From Nitrospirales bacterium (GTDB taxonomy: Bacteria > Nitrospirota > Nitrospiria > Nitrospirales > UBA8639): a stretch of 64,000 bases of DNA. The stretch is from positions 80,215 through 144,214 of the forward strand of contig JALDRK010000004.1 in NCBI GenBank assembly GCA_031315915.1. Direction: 5' to 3'. Shown here in pieces: positions 25,499 through 34,133 of the stretch (within the stretch, counting starts at the first letter, position 1; every line of letters begins with the position of its first letter). The position numbers and the translations under genes were made by a program. The notes below the pieces were generated by a model. It was not told the origin of the DNA. It saw only the letters and a list, made by a program, of their open reading frames with translations, and searched no databases.

Positions 25499-27076
25499 AT
25501 GTTTACTCGAAGCAAAATGGTCAAATCATTGGTTCTAGCAGGCATGCCCTTTTTGACGTTGCCGTTATTAGCCGAATCCGGCATCTCACGGGATCGTGGT
25601 CAAGGTGGCAACGGAGGCTGGTCATCTTCGCAAGAACGAATTGTGAGCGGGGAGATTTTCAAGAAGCGGGGGGACGAAATTACTCTCCGGGGCAGTAATG
25701 GAGAGCGAATCAGATTTCGCATCAATAATCAAACAAATCAATTGTGCCCACGAGGGAGCAGGACATCCGACTCTTCATCGACCGTCATGGAATCTTCGTC
25801 TCACAAGCAACAGAGTGCTTCAGATTCCGGACAAACCTCGAGCGGCAGCCTCTTCGGCAGTCCGAGCGGACAGACGTCCGGTCAACAGTCTCAACAAATG
25901 GGGTTTAAATTTGGGGAGTGTAATTTTCAAAATGGTGAATTTGTAAGAGCGAAAGTGGACGAAAATGGCAATGCCACATTCGTCCGGTCTATGGGAGACA
26001 GCCAAGAATATTATGGTACGGCAGGAGTAGGAGAAGAATATTTTGTTCTTCCTGCCGGCCAACTCGGCGGATTGGATATATCAGATAAGGATGCCCATTA
26101 CTCCGTCAAATCTACCGAAGGCCAGGAAATCGGAAATATCTACAGAGTGATGGTGAATGATGAAGGTGACATGACCTATGCCATCGTCAGGAAGAAAGAC
26201 GGCCAATTAATTTCTGTTCCTTGGCAAGCGTTAGAGGGGGCAGGGAATAAATCGTTTAAGTTGAAAGTGACCCAAAATCAATTGGGAAACCTTCCAATCA
26301 TCAAAGAAGGGGAAAGTGTCGGTTCTCATGTACAGCAACATTGGGACCTGACGGAAAGGGAACGCCAAAATCTTGCCAAGTGGAACGAGCGAACGGATGA
26401 TTTTAATGAAACGAGAGACCGCTACTATGAAGACACTCCGACGTTTCCTGGCAATCGTGAAGGATATGATCGATATGATCAACGCCGCTCCAGCATGAAC
26501 CGCTCGGGAGGGAATCGGCAACCGACTCAACCTCGTTATCAAGACCAATACTTTGACGACTCCCAGGTCAGACATTACGGATTCAGTCCATCCGAATATC
26601 CCCCGCCCGAGAATGCGCCTCAATATGAACAGGCTGATCAGCAACGTTCATTCGATCGGAATCGTCGAGAGTATGACAGACGCGGCCAAGACCGGTCTCG
26701 TATCACCCGTTCAGGAGAAGACCGTCAACCGACTCAACCTCGTTATCAAGATCAATATTTTGACGACTCCCAGGTCAGACATTACGGATTCAGTCCATCC
26801 GAATATCCCCCGCCAGAGAGTGCGCCTCAATATGAAGGGGCCGATCAGCAACGACGATCTTCGGATGATGTTCGGAATCGTATGGGTCAACGGTCTATGT
26901 ATTCCCAAAGTCGTGAGAGAAATTATAACGATACCTTTAGGGATATCCCCAATCAATACGATACGACTACCCGAAGGAGCCAGTATGATCCGCAACGTGA
27001 AAGAGCCGATCAGTATCAATCCAGGCGTTCAAGCATGAGAGATTATGATTATCGACCTGACCAATATCGCCCGTAA
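25499..27076 (+). CDS. Secreted PRC-barrel protein with repetitive Arg/Tyr-rich tail
   Basis: 525 residues from the ATG at 25499, with AAGGAGG ten bases upstream. Signal peptide about 1-24. Residues 30-130 hold an OB-like stretch (GEIFKKRGDEITLRGSNGER) and a Ser/Gln-rich linker. A PRC-barrel follows at about 195-270 (STEGQEIGNIYRVMVNDEGD, YAIVRKKDGQLISVPWQAL). The last 220 residues are Arg, Tyr, Asp and Gln-rich and include two nearly identical 37-residue units (QPTQPRYQDQYFDDSQVRHY onward) 69 residues apart. Such a charged, low-complexity tail could bind nucleic acid or polysaccharide, or gel. It is much longer than a normal PRC-barrel protein. Followed by a terminator hairpin. Confidence 0.85.
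   Translation: MFTRSKMVKSLVLAGMPFLTLPLLAESGISRDRGQGGNGGWSSSQERIVSGEIFKKRGDEITLRGSNGERIRFRINNQTNQLCPRGSRTSDSSSTVMESSSHKQQSASDSGQTSSGSLFGSPSGQTSGQQSQQMGFKFGECNFQNGEFVRAKVDENGNATFVRSMGDSQEYYGTAGVGEEYFVLPAGQLGGLDISDKDAHYSVKSTEGQEIGNIYRVMVNDEGDMTYAIVRKKDGQLISVPWQALEGAGNKSFKLKVTQNQLGNLPIIKEGESVGSHVQQHWDLTERERQNLAKWNERTDDFNETRDRYYEDTPTFPGNREGYDRYDQRRSSMNRSGGNRQPTQPRYQDQYFDDSQVRHYGFSPSEYPPPENAPQYEQADQQRSFDRNRREYDRRGQDRSRITRSGEDRQPTQPRYQDQYFDDSQVRHYGFSPSEYPPPESAPQYEGADQQRRSSDDVRNRMGQRSMYSQSRERNYNDTFRDIPNQYDTTTRRSQYDPQRERADQYQSRRSSMRDYDYRPDQYRP
26519..26836 (+). repeat. Two tandem near-identical 111-base coding repeats
   Basis: The bases at 26519-26629 and 26726-26836 match with only a few changes; the offset is 207 bases (69 codons), so the reading frame is kept. 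The identity at the third codon position implies a recent duplication or ongoing gene conversion. Confidence 0.85.
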
Positions 27077-27096
27077 AAAAAGGGTAAACAAAGAAA

Positions 27097-27127
27097 GCCC
27101 CCTGGGTTCTCCATGAACTCAGGGGGC
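27097..27127 (+). terminator. Terminator hairpin after the large PRC-barrel gene
   Basis: Twelve-base arms beginning GCCCCCTG and ending CAGGGGGC, with one G-U pair and a seven-base loop, 20 bases past the stop codon. The T-run starts only about 13 bases later, so termination strength is uncertain. Confidence 0.65.
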
Positions 27128-27186
27128 AACAATCCAAAACATTTTTTGGATGGTGTTAATTTTCTATATCATTTGGGAGGTGTGAA

Positions 27187-27541
27187 ATGACGAAATTGTT
27201 GACCATAATGGGAATGATTGTCTTTCTTGTTTTTTCAAGTTTTTCCGCGTTTGCAGACCAACGGGGAATGAATTCTCCACAATCCACCGAATCCCCGGCC
27301 AAGCAGCAATAAGCAAAAAGAAGGATCCTCAATCGACTCCAAAAGTTCTTCGAGACAATCCACGGAACCTTCGGAATCGGAAGAACAAAAAGCGGCTCGT
27401 CCCGGTGGAGTGGGTGAAGATGATCCCGCAACATCAATGTTTGGAAGCTCAAGTACCCTTCCCCCCAGTGAAACGTCACCAGGATATACCGGAACAGATA
27501 AAGAGGCTGAGCAACGAGAACAACGTCAAAAAGGCATGTAA
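27187..27541 (+). pseudogene. Frameshifted gene for a small secreted low-complexity protein
   Basis: The ATG at 27187 has GGGAGGTGTGAA before it and opens a signal peptide (MTKLLTIMGMIVFLVFSSFS AFA region) of a 41-residue frame that stops at 27310-27312. The next frame carries on directly with protein-like, Ser/Glu-rich sequence (EGSSIDSKSSSRQSTEPSES through to EAEQREQRQKGM) and stops at 27539-27541. Removing one base at the TAA (27310) joins the two frames into a single chain of about 117 residues. So this is a one-base frameshift, a sequencing error, or less likely a programmed shift at an A-rich site. It follows the PRC-barrel gene by 110 bases. Function unknown. Confidence 0.65.
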
Positions 27542-28120
27542 AAGAATCATAATCTCTTGGAATGAGTATAAAACAACTCAATTACGCCAAGGACATCCGC
27601 ACACGCGGGGAGGAATGAAGTCAGCGGACCGATCGACAGCAAGACGACCGATCCGCCGACTTCTTCCAGCATAAAAACTCTTCCGGACTTCCCTGAATTA
27701 TCTCAAATTTTATAGATACGTCATTGAATCCTGTCGGTTGCTGCCGGCTTCTCATATCCCCAATGACGAATTGCTTGCTTATCCTAGGCAACGGTATTTG
27801 CAGGGTAAATTCTTCTGTTTGCCTCAAGACTTTCAATTTCAAGAGAATTTCCTGCCGGTTCTTTCTTTCCGGAAAGGTTAGAAACGAAATCTACTTGGTC
27901 AAGTCGTTGGAGAGTTAGCAACTGTTCTCTGACAAATGTTCCACCTAACAATCATCGATAGGCAAGAAAAGCTCATACGGAACCATTTCCAGATATCGCA
28001 AGGCTCCCCCTCTTCCAAACCGACCGAGTATTCGCATCTTCAGAAATGACATGTACCCATACGTCTAGCGCACGAAGAAACTAGTCAAAATTGGGTGCAC
28101 CGAGAGTTTGAGAGAATGCT
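27542..28120. other. Gene-free stretch with an imperfect inverted repeat
   Basis: About 580 bases. An imperfect 16-base inverted repeat (13 of 16 pairs) lies at about 27618-27662 and could end transcription of the preceding gene. Open frames on both strands lack good start sites. Nothing else was recognised. Confidence 0.4.
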
Positions 28121-28513
28121 TCAATTGTTCGGGGCCTTCTCCGGAGTTCTTTTTCCCAATTCTTCCGGTGAGAGTTGCTCCAATTCTTCTTCAGTCATTC
28201 GTTGACGAGTGGTGGGATCCACAGCCATTTCGGGATCGACCACCGGCGGAGTGATCACCGCATCGGGATCAGGAGGTACATCCGGCTGTATCACCATTTC
28301 AGGGTCATTCGTCGGAGGAATGATCGGTGTGTCGCCAGCCTCTTCCTTTTCATCCCGTTCATGCGTCTGAATTCCCGGCTTTTGCTGATCATTGAATGTG
28401 AACGCACGGACAAAGGCATGTGTCGGGGCGAGCGCTCCCCCCGTACTAATAAGGAATAGGAGACCTGCCAATGTCAGAACATGGACTCGCAATCTTTTGT
28501 TTATTGTACGCAT
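28121..28513 (-). CDS. Secreted proline/aspartate-rich protein
   Basis: 130 residues with AAGAGGTGACGT before the ATG. Signal peptide about 1-33 (VLTLAGLLFLISTGGALAPT HAF region). Mature residues 60-105 repeat acidic proline phrases (PPTNDPEMVI, PPDPDAVI, PPVVDPEMAV), followed by a charged helix MTEEELEQLSPEELGKR. Probably a disordered envelope protein. A variant CAAGGGTT element lies 93 bases upstream, back to back with one serving the gene at 28772. No family recognised. Confidence 0.7.
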   Translation of the reverse strand: MRTINKRLRVHVLTLAGLLFLISTGGALAPTHAFVRAFTFNDQQKPGIQTHERDEKEEAGDTPIIPPTNDPEMVIQPDVPPDPDAVITPPVVDPEMAVDPTTRQRMTEEELEQLSPEELGKRTPEKAPNN

Positions 28514-28605
28514 ACGTCACCTCTTTCATGCATGGCGCCCCACCGCCAAATATCCAAGGGGTTCATCAGTATCCGTCTATCATGACCGGCCTAACAGAAA
28601 AAAAA

Positions 28606-28623
28606 ACCTGGCAAAAACCCTGG
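28606..28623 (-). promoter_or_regulatory. CAAGGGTT-N5-YAGTW element (variant)
   Basis: Minus strand CCAGGGTT, five bases, CAGGT; 93 bases before the gene start at 28513. Core and spacing are kept, with two deviations. Confidence 0.4.
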
Positions 28624-28666
28624 GGAATCAAATCATGTCCCTCTCAAGGGAAGACACGAGAGGAAG

Positions 28667-28684
28667 CGAGGGTTTCTTACAGGC
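28667..28684 (+). promoter_or_regulatory. CAAGGGTT-N5-YAGTW element (variant)
   Basis: CGAGGGTT, five bases, CAGGC; 88 bases before the start of the secreted PRC-barrel gene at 28772. Weakest of the set. Confidence 0.35.
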
Positions 28685-28771
28685 ACATTTTTTATGACCG
28701 CCGCCTACAATACACTCAGTTTTGAACGACAGACGATTCCTATTCATTTCAACAAAAAGGAAATCCACATC

Positions 28772-29578
28772 ATGAACTCAAAACGCAAAACCAGTGGAAT
28801 GCTCGGCATGGTGTTCGCCTTCGGCCTGGCTGGCGGGAGCCTTTCGCTGGCCATTAGCGAGTCCGGAACTCTCCAGTCCCAGAAAAGTGACCTCTTACTC
28901 AATGCGAATTCTCTTATCGGGAATTCGGTAATCGATCAATCCGGAAAAGAATTGGGGACGGTAAAGGATTTGATGATTGATCAAAAAACCGGAAGAATTT
29001 CTTACATTATTCTTACATATGGTGGAACATTCGGCGGGACACTGGGAATTAACGCGGAAAACTATTCGATTCCCTGGAATGACGTCAAGCTGACCAAGCA
29101 GGACGAGAAGATGATCGTTGAGGTGGCCGAGGCTCCTATTGGAGAAAAAGCCACACCATCAAAACGTTCCTTTACTCATGCGCAAACTTCCACCTCAATG
29201 GATCACAACGATTTTGATCCTGCGACAATTGCTACATTCGAAGGAACCGTCGAGAATGTCGGTCACGATATGTTTGAGTCAGGGGTGGATCTGACAGACA
29301 GTCTCATCGTGCTGGACGTGAAAACGTCATCAGGTCAGGAACGGGTTCGTGTTGCTCCTGATAATTACTTGAAGGAGCAGGGCCTGGACATCAAGGAAGG
29401 CGATAGGGTTGAAGTGACCGGCTCACGGATCAATCGTGAAGGCAAAGATCTGGTCCTAGCCTCGAAAATCGTACTCAAAAGAAATGGAAAGGTTTTGGCT
29501 CTGAGACAAGATAATGGAACGCCGAAATGGAGCATGGAGGAAACCATTCACACGAAGAGTAGATCACAAACCCAATAA
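28772..29578 (+). CDS. Secreted PRC-barrel protein with C-terminal OB-like domain
   Basis: 268 residues from the ATG at 28772 (MNSKRKTSGM); residues coded upstream of it are not protein-like. Signal peptide about 1-28. PRC-barrel at about 38-120 (ANSLIGNSVIDQSGKELGTV, IPWNDVKLTKQDEKMIVEV). After a Thr/Ser linker, residues 150-245 form a beta-rich unit with TFEGTVENVGHDMFESG, a valine-rich strand series and GDRVEVTGSRINREGKDLVL, like a nucleic-acid- or ligand-binding OB fold. The domain pair suggests an envelope scaffold. It has the variant element upstream and a weak terminator downstream. Confidence 0.85.
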   Translation: MNSKRKTSGMLGMVFAFGLAGGSLSLAISESGTLQSQKSDLLLNANSLIGNSVIDQSGKELGTVKDLMIDQKTGRISYIILTYGGTFGGTLGINAENYSIPWNDVKLTKQDEKMIVEVAEAPIGEKATPSKRSFTHAQTSTSMDHNDFDPATIATFEGTVENVGHDMFESGVDLTDSLIVLDVKTSSGQERVRVAPDNYLKEQGLDIKEGDRVEVTGSRINREGKDLVLASKIVLKRNGKVLALRQDNGTPKWSMEETIHTKSRSQTQ

Positions 29579-29608
29579 AATATAGAGACGCTCGGGATGA
29601 AAGAAAAA

Positions 29609-29636
29609 GGCATTCGTCGGATGCCATTGTCTTTTT
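29609..29636 (+). terminator. Short hairpin with T-run
   Basis: Six-base stem (GGCATT / GATGCC with one G-U pair) and a five-base loop at 29609-29625, followed by a T-run at 29631-29636. Placed 30 bases after the PRC-barrel gene stop. Confidence 0.5.
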
Positions 29637-29733
29637 CGTTCTTCCGGAACAATCGACGCGATTTCCTGAAGAACACTTCTTTCCTCCTTTTGACTCGAGA
29701 TTCTATCCCAGCTCTGTTATTGGCCTGAAGCAA

Positions 29734-29751
29734 CAAGGGTTTCTTCCAGTT
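29734..29751 (+). promoter_or_regulatory. CAAGGGTT-N5-YAGTW element (perfect match)
   Basis: CAAGGGTT, five bases, CAGTT; 93 bases before the oxidoreductase start at 29844. It would drive the whole 29.8-33.5 kb cluster. Confidence 0.55.
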
Positions 29752-29843
29752 CTTTCTCAAGAGAGAGCCTGGTATAAGGAGGCCTTAACAATTTTCTACC
29801 GCTTGAATCAGAAAAACGCGAAGAAGGAAAAAAGGATTTCACA

Positions 29844-30974
29844 ATGGGGCGATTACCAAAATCACAATCTGCTTCTCGAAAAATCCGTTATGCCGTGGTG
29901 GGATTAGGCTACATCGCTCAAGTCGCAGTATTGCCGGCTTTTGCCCATGCCAAGAAGAATTCGGAATTAGCGGCTCTGATTTCCGATGATCCGAAAAAAT
30001 TGCGTCAACTCGGGAAACAATACGACGTCAATCATCTCTCCTCCTATGATCAGTATGAAGAATGTCTCAAGCGGGCGGAAATTGATGCCGTCTACATCGC
30101 TCTTCCCAATCACTTGCACTGTGAATACACCGTTCGCGCTGCGAAAGCGGGGGTGCATGTGCTGTGCGAAAAACCCATGGCCCTCTCCTCATCCGAATGT
30201 GAAACCATGATTCGAACGACTGACCATTGTAGCGTCAAATTAATGGTGGCCTATCGCCTCCATTACGAAGAAGCCAATCTTCGCGCCATGCAAATGGTTC
30301 AATCGGGAAAAATCGGCGAACCCCGTTATTTTCAATCTGCCTTTAGCCTTCCCGTCAAAAACAAAGAGAACATTCGCTTGCAGGAAGAAACCGGAGGCGG
30401 AACCCTCTGGGATATCGGCATCTATTGTCTCAACGCCGTCCGGAATCTGTTTCAAGCCGAACCGATCAAGGTCTATGCCGTCACATCAGGGAAGGGAAAA
30501 GACCGGTTTCAGGAAGTCGAAGAAATGACTGCCGCGGTCCTTCAGTTCCCTGACGAACGTTTGGCTTCCTTTCTCTGCAGTTTTGGCGCAGCCGATGTGT
30601 CTGAATTCCGAATTGTCGGAACGAAGGGCCAAATCCGGTTAACCTCGGCTTATGAATATGTGGAACCCATCACTCATCATGTGACAACGAACGGAAAAGA
30701 AAAAAAGACCACGTTCTCCACACGCGACCAATTTGCTCCACAGCTCTTGAAGTTTTCGGATTGTATTCTGCATGACTCCGTCCCAGAACCTGCCGGCGAT
30801 GAAGGCTTGCATGATGTCCGAATCATCGAGTCGCTCTATCGTTCCGCACGAATCGGACAACCGATTACCCTGAAAAAGCTCTTACGAAAACGCCGGCCGA
30901 CGGTGCGACAACAACTTCGTCGCCCCCCTGTCAAAAAACCCAGGCTCATTCATGCGCAGAGCCCGTCAGGCTGA
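29844..30974 (+). CDS. Gfo/Idh/MocA-family NAD(P)-dependent oxidoreductase
   Basis: 376 residues. The N-terminal Rossmann fold has VVGLGYIAQVAVLPAF (about 18-33). The family lysine block CEKPMALSSSE lies near residue 110. The substrate half includes TGGGTLWDIGIYCLNAVRNL near 188-207, similar to glucose-fructose oxidoreductase and 1,5-anhydrofructose reductase members. It would oxidise or reduce a sugar or cyclitol in the cytoplasm. The last 30 residues are strongly basic (LLRKRRPTVRQQLRRPPVKK), which is unusual. It opens a run of same-strand genes (small protein, transducer-like protein, ThDP enzyme) with short gaps. Confidence 0.93.
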   Translation: MGRLPKSQSASRKIRYAVVGLGYIAQVAVLPAFAHAKKNSELAALISDDPKKLRQLGKQYDVNHLSSYDQYEECLKRAEIDAVYIALPNHLHCEYTVRAAKAGVHVLCEKPMALSSSECETMIRTTDHCSVKLMVAYRLHYEEANLRAMQMVQSGKIGEPRYFQSAFSLPVKNKENIRLQEETGGGTLWDIGIYCLNAVRNLFQAEPIKVYAVTSGKGKDRFQEVEEMTAAVLQFPDERLASFLCSFGAADVSEFRIVGTKGQIRLTSAYEYVEPITHHVTTNGKEKKTTFSTRDQFAPQLLKFSDCILHDSVPEPAGDEGLHDVRIIESLYRSARIGQPITLKKLLRKRRPTVRQQLRRPPVKKPRLIHAQSPSG

Positions 30975-31047
30975 ATATCGGAATAGGATAGGACAGTCCA
31001 AGCATCGACCTGCAAAACGGCCTTTACATTCACACGGAGACAGAGCC

Positions 31048-31266
31048 ATGACCGAACGACCGCACAGGACCGATGTCACGTTTCCTGCGACCTTATCGGA
31101 ACAATACACGATGGCCAGAGACTATCGGGAGGAGGCCGAACTGGACAAAGATTGGGAACGACAATATAAAACTCGTCAGATTCACAGATCTAACCATCAG
31201 GCAAAACATGAAAGCCGATCGACAGGAAAGAATCAACGGCGCACATCGCACATGAGGAAACCATGA
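31048..31266 (+). CDS. Small highly charged protein
   Basis: 72 residues from the ATG at 31048 with CGGAGACAGAGCC upstream. A longer frame starting at 30952 overlaps the oxidoreductase gene. The sequence is rich in Arg, His, Lys and Glu (YREEAELDKDWERQYKTRQI, then KHESRSTGKNQRR) and has no hydrophobic core, so it is likely a helical or disordered nucleic-acid-binding or partner protein. It lies 14 bases before the transducer-like gene. No family recognised. Confidence 0.5.
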   Translation: MTERPHRTDVTFPATLSEQYTMARDYREEAELDKDWERQYKTRQIHRSNHQAKHESRSTGKNQRRTSHMRKP

Positions 31267-31279
31267 TAGGGAGATGAAG

Positions 31280-31657
31280 ATGACGATGGGATCGACACGC
31301 TGGGCCATTCCTGAAGGGTATATTCCCAAAGACAGTCATGGACCTGAACCGCAGATGACGAGTCACGAAACGGCTTGTTTGTTGAATGTGTCGGATATCA
31401 TGGCCCATGTCCGCATCACGATTTTTTACTCCGATCGGGAACCTGTCGGACCATACGAAGTTATGATACCTCCCCGACGAACCATGCATCTTCGATTTAA
31501 TGATTTACGGAAACCACAGCCCATACCCAGAGATACCGATTTTGCGAGCGTCATTGAATCCGATATTCCGATTGTCGTCCAGCATACCCGGCTCGATTCC
31601 AGGCAGGCTGAAAACACTTTGTTATCGACCCTGGCGTATTCAGACCGGACGGCATGA
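31280..31657 (+). CDS. Sensory rhodopsin transducer (ASRT)-like protein
   Basis: 125 residues from the ATG at 31280, chosen among three close ATGs because GGGAG ends six bases before it. It reads RWAIPEGYIPKDSHGPEPQM, VRITIFYSDREPVGPY, RTMHLRFNDLRKPQPIPRDT and IVVQHTRLDSRQAENTLLST, which agrees closely with the soluble transducer of Anabaena sensory rhodopsin. That protein is a beta-sandwich tetramer that binds the photoreceptor and can bind DNA or small sugars. No rhodopsin gene was seen in the window, so here it may bind a carbohydrate or regulate the sugar-type oxidoreductase encoded just upstream. Name is by sequence recall; role is inference. Confidence 0.9.
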   Translation: MTMGSTRWAIPEGYIPKDSHGPEPQMTSHETACLLNVSDIMAHVRITIFYSDREPVGPYEVMIPPRRTMHLRFNDLRKPQPIPRDTDFASVIESDIPIVVQHTRLDSRQAENTLLSTLAYSDRTA

Positions 31658-31718
31658 ATATTCATGGAATCCAAACACGTTCCTTTGGTAAGTCGTGGGA
31701 ACGAGAGAGGATCATAAC

Positions 31719-33470
31719 ATGGCCAAAACCGCCGCTGATGTCTTGATTGACAAACTTCAAAATTGGGGAGTCGAAGTGATTTTCGGTCTTCCGGGTGATG
31801 GGATCAATGGAATCATGGAAGCGCTCCGCACACGACAGGACACGCTCCGGTTTATTCAGGTCCGCCATGAGGAATCGGCGGCCTGGATGGCATGCGGCTA
31901 TGCCAAGTTCACGGGAAAATTGGGCGTCTGTCTGGCCACATCGGGTCCCGGCGGCCTCCATCTGCTCAATGGGTTGTATGACGCAAAAATGGAACGGCAA
32001 CCGGTGCTGGCGATCACCGGACATCATTTTCATGATTTGATCGATACCCATGCGCAACAGGATGTCAATCTGACAAGAGTCTTCGAGGATGTCGCCGTCT
32101 ACAACACCCGCATCATGAGCGCCACGCACGTGGAGAATGTCGCGGATCTGGCCTGCCGGACCGCGCTGGGATACCGGGGAGTTGCGCATATGAATTTTCC
32201 GGTTGATCTTCAGGAATCCAAAGCGGAAAAAGGATATTCCAAACGGAACATTCCACACCATTCAACGGAAATCTATTCCCGCTCGGCCCGTTTGCCCAAC
32301 GAATCCGAGCTGGAGGAAGCGGCCAAGGTCTTGAATGCCGGGAAACGCATTGCCATCATGGCCGGAGCCGGAGCCCTCGGCGCCACGGATGAATTGGAAA
32401 AGGTCGCAGAAATTCTTGGAGCCCCCATCATCAAACCTCTGCTGGGGAAAGCCGCCGTGCCTGATAACAGTCCCTATACGACCGGCGGAATCGGCTTACT
32501 GGGCACGACGCCATCGCAAGAGGCCTTGGAGGATTGCGATACCTTGTTTCTCATCGGCACGTCTTTTCCGTACATGGAGTTTTATCCGAAGCCGGGTCAA
32601 GCCCGGGCCGTGCAAATCGACCTTGATCCCGCACGAATCGGGCTTCGGTATCCGGTGGAAGTCGGATTGGTCGGCGATTGCCAGCGCACGCTTCAACAGC
32701 TCCTCCTTCTTTTGGAACGCAACGACCATCGCAAATTTCTTGAACGGGCTCAAACGGAAATGAACAAATGGCGAGCGCTGATGGAAGAACGTGGGACCCG
32801 GAAGGATAAGCCCATGAAGCCGCAAGTCGTGGCGTGGGAGTTGGGAAAACGTCTCTCCGATCAGGCCATTGTTTCCTGTGATTCGGGAACCATTACCACC
32901 TGGTGGGCGAGACAAATTCCCGCTAAACGGGGACAGAAGCATACGGTGTCGGGAACGTTGGCGTCGATGGCGTGCGGGTTGCCCTATGCGATCGCCGCAC
33001 AAATTGCCTATCCGGATCGCCAATGTATCGCGTTCGTCGGGGACGGTGGATTTTCCATGCTCATGGCGGAGTTCGTGACCTGTGTCAAATATCAATTGCC
33101 GGTAAAAGTGATCGTCATCAAGAACAACACGCTCGGACAAATCAAATGGGAACAGATGGTTTTTCTCGGAAACCCTGAATACGGCTGCGAGCTGCATCCG
33201 ATTGATTTCGCCGCCGTGGCGCAAGCCTGCGGCGGCACGGGATTGACGATTGAAGATCCGGCCGACTGCGGTCCCATGTTGGAGCAAGCCCTGCAAATGC
33301 CCGGACCGGTGCTGGTGCAAGCCGTTGTGGATCCCTTTGAACCTCCTATGCCTTCCAGTATCACCATGAGTCAGGCTGCCAAATTTGCCGAATCATTGGT
33401 ACGAGGCGAGCCGAACCGAATGAAAATTGCCCTGACTGCCCTCTCGGATCGGGTCCGCGAACTGGTGTAA
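31719..33470 (+). CDS. ThDP-dependent pyruvate oxidase / acetolactate synthase-like enzyme
   Basis: 583 residues from the ATG at 31719 with GAGAGG upstream. It has three classic domains: Pyr (1-170; IFGLPGDGINGIMEAL, catalytic glutamate E51 in VRHEESAAWMA, and ATSGPGG), a central nucleotide-fold domain (190-340; AGAGALGATDELEKV) and the PP domain (370-560; GDGGFSMLMAEF ... IKNN, the Mg-ThDP motif). It is closest in feel to PoxB-type pyruvate oxidase/dehydrogenase rather than biosynthetic IlvB, and no small regulatory subunit lies nearby. It probably decarboxylates pyruvate or another 2-oxo acid. It sits between the transducer-like gene and, 660 bases on, the dehydratase and FAD/Fe-S oxidase genes, which suggests 2-oxo/2-hydroxy acid catabolism. 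Confidence 0.9.
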   Translation: MAKTAADVLIDKLQNWGVEVIFGLPGDGINGIMEALRTRQDTLRFIQVRHEESAAWMACGYAKFTGKLGVCLATSGPGGLHLLNGLYDAKMERQPVLAITGHHFHDLIDTHAQQDVNLTRVFEDVAVYNTRIMSATHVENVADLACRTALGYRGVAHMNFPVDLQESKAEKGYSKRNIPHHSTEIYSRSARLPNESELEEAAKVLNAGKRIAIMAGAGALGATDELEKVAEILGAPIIKPLLGKAAVPDNSPYTTGGIGLLGTTPSQEALEDCDTLFLIGTSFPYMEFYPKPGQARAVQIDLDPARIGLRYPVEVGLVGDCQRTLQQLLLLLERNDHRKFLERAQTEMNKWRALMEERGTRKDKPMKPQVVAWELGKRLSDQAIVSCDSGTITTWWARQIPAKRGQKHTVSGTLASMACGLPYAIAAQIAYPDRQCIAFVGDGGFSMLMAEFVTCVKYQLPVKVIVIKNNTLGQIKWEQMVFLGNPEYGCELHPIDFAAVAQACGGTGLTIEDPADCGPMLEQALQMPGPVLVQAVVDPFEPPMPSSITMSQAAKFAESLVRGEPNRMKIALTALSDRVRELV

Positions 33471-34133
33471 AGACACACCTCTTCGGCGAACATCCGCAAA
33501 AAAAAGAGACGGTCGATTCAAGAAAAATTGTTCGACTCATCCGACCATGAGGATGGTCTCGCGTATCCATACCTGCTCTTCAACCTGTATTACATTCTCC
33601 ACGTACGATTAAAAAATCCACGTCGGGGGTTTTTGGCAATGCCTCTGTCGGAAAATTGTCATCATCCAAGGGTTATGAATAGTTGTAAGCACCACTCAAG
33701 AGTGTCAATCTTGTCTCGTAACAAAAAAACCAATCATAGCTTTCTTTAATCACCACATACTATTGGATGGAGCGATTTTTACGGGAATCCCGAAGACTAC
33801 AATTATCAACGAGACTGTGATTCCAATTACGATGCCGACTCTGTCTCCGAATCGATGCGGATGATTATGAATAAGAGGGAAAGACGACACCGGGATTTTT
33901 TCGGATATGGGAGGCGGAAGAACAAGAAGCGTTTGATTGGTCATTCTGTTTCGCTTGTAATCTTTGCCCATAGAGATGGCATCGTGAAATGAGAGGGAAC
34001 CGTATTGGGCATGAAATAATTCTGATTGGAGGACAGCCGCAAATACGTCTAAAGAAACCCGATCATGATTATCCTCCCTCGAAAATAATCGTGGCCGAAT
34101 TTCTCCAAATTTCGCGTAAGAGTAGGTGACATT
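33471..34133. other. Long intergenic stretch with one regulatory element
   Basis: About 660 bases. It holds the element at 33668-33685. On the minus strand, 33750-33971 could encode a 73-residue single-span protein (hydrophobic block VGIVIGITVSLIIVVFGIPV), but no ribosome-binding site supports it. An A-run follows the stop of the ThDP enzyme gene without a hairpin. Confidence 0.4.
33668..33685 (+). promoter_or_regulatory. CAAGGGTT-N5-YAGTW element (perfect match)
   Basis: CAAGGGTT, five bases, TAGTT. It points right but lies about 450 bases before the next recognised start (34134), the only orphan of the 14. A long leader or an unannotated small gene or RNA could follow it. Confidence 0.45.

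Noticed and set aside
26519..26836. Possible CRISPR or satellite repeat
   Set aside because: Only two units, in frame and inside a coding tail; no spacers or cas genes nearby.
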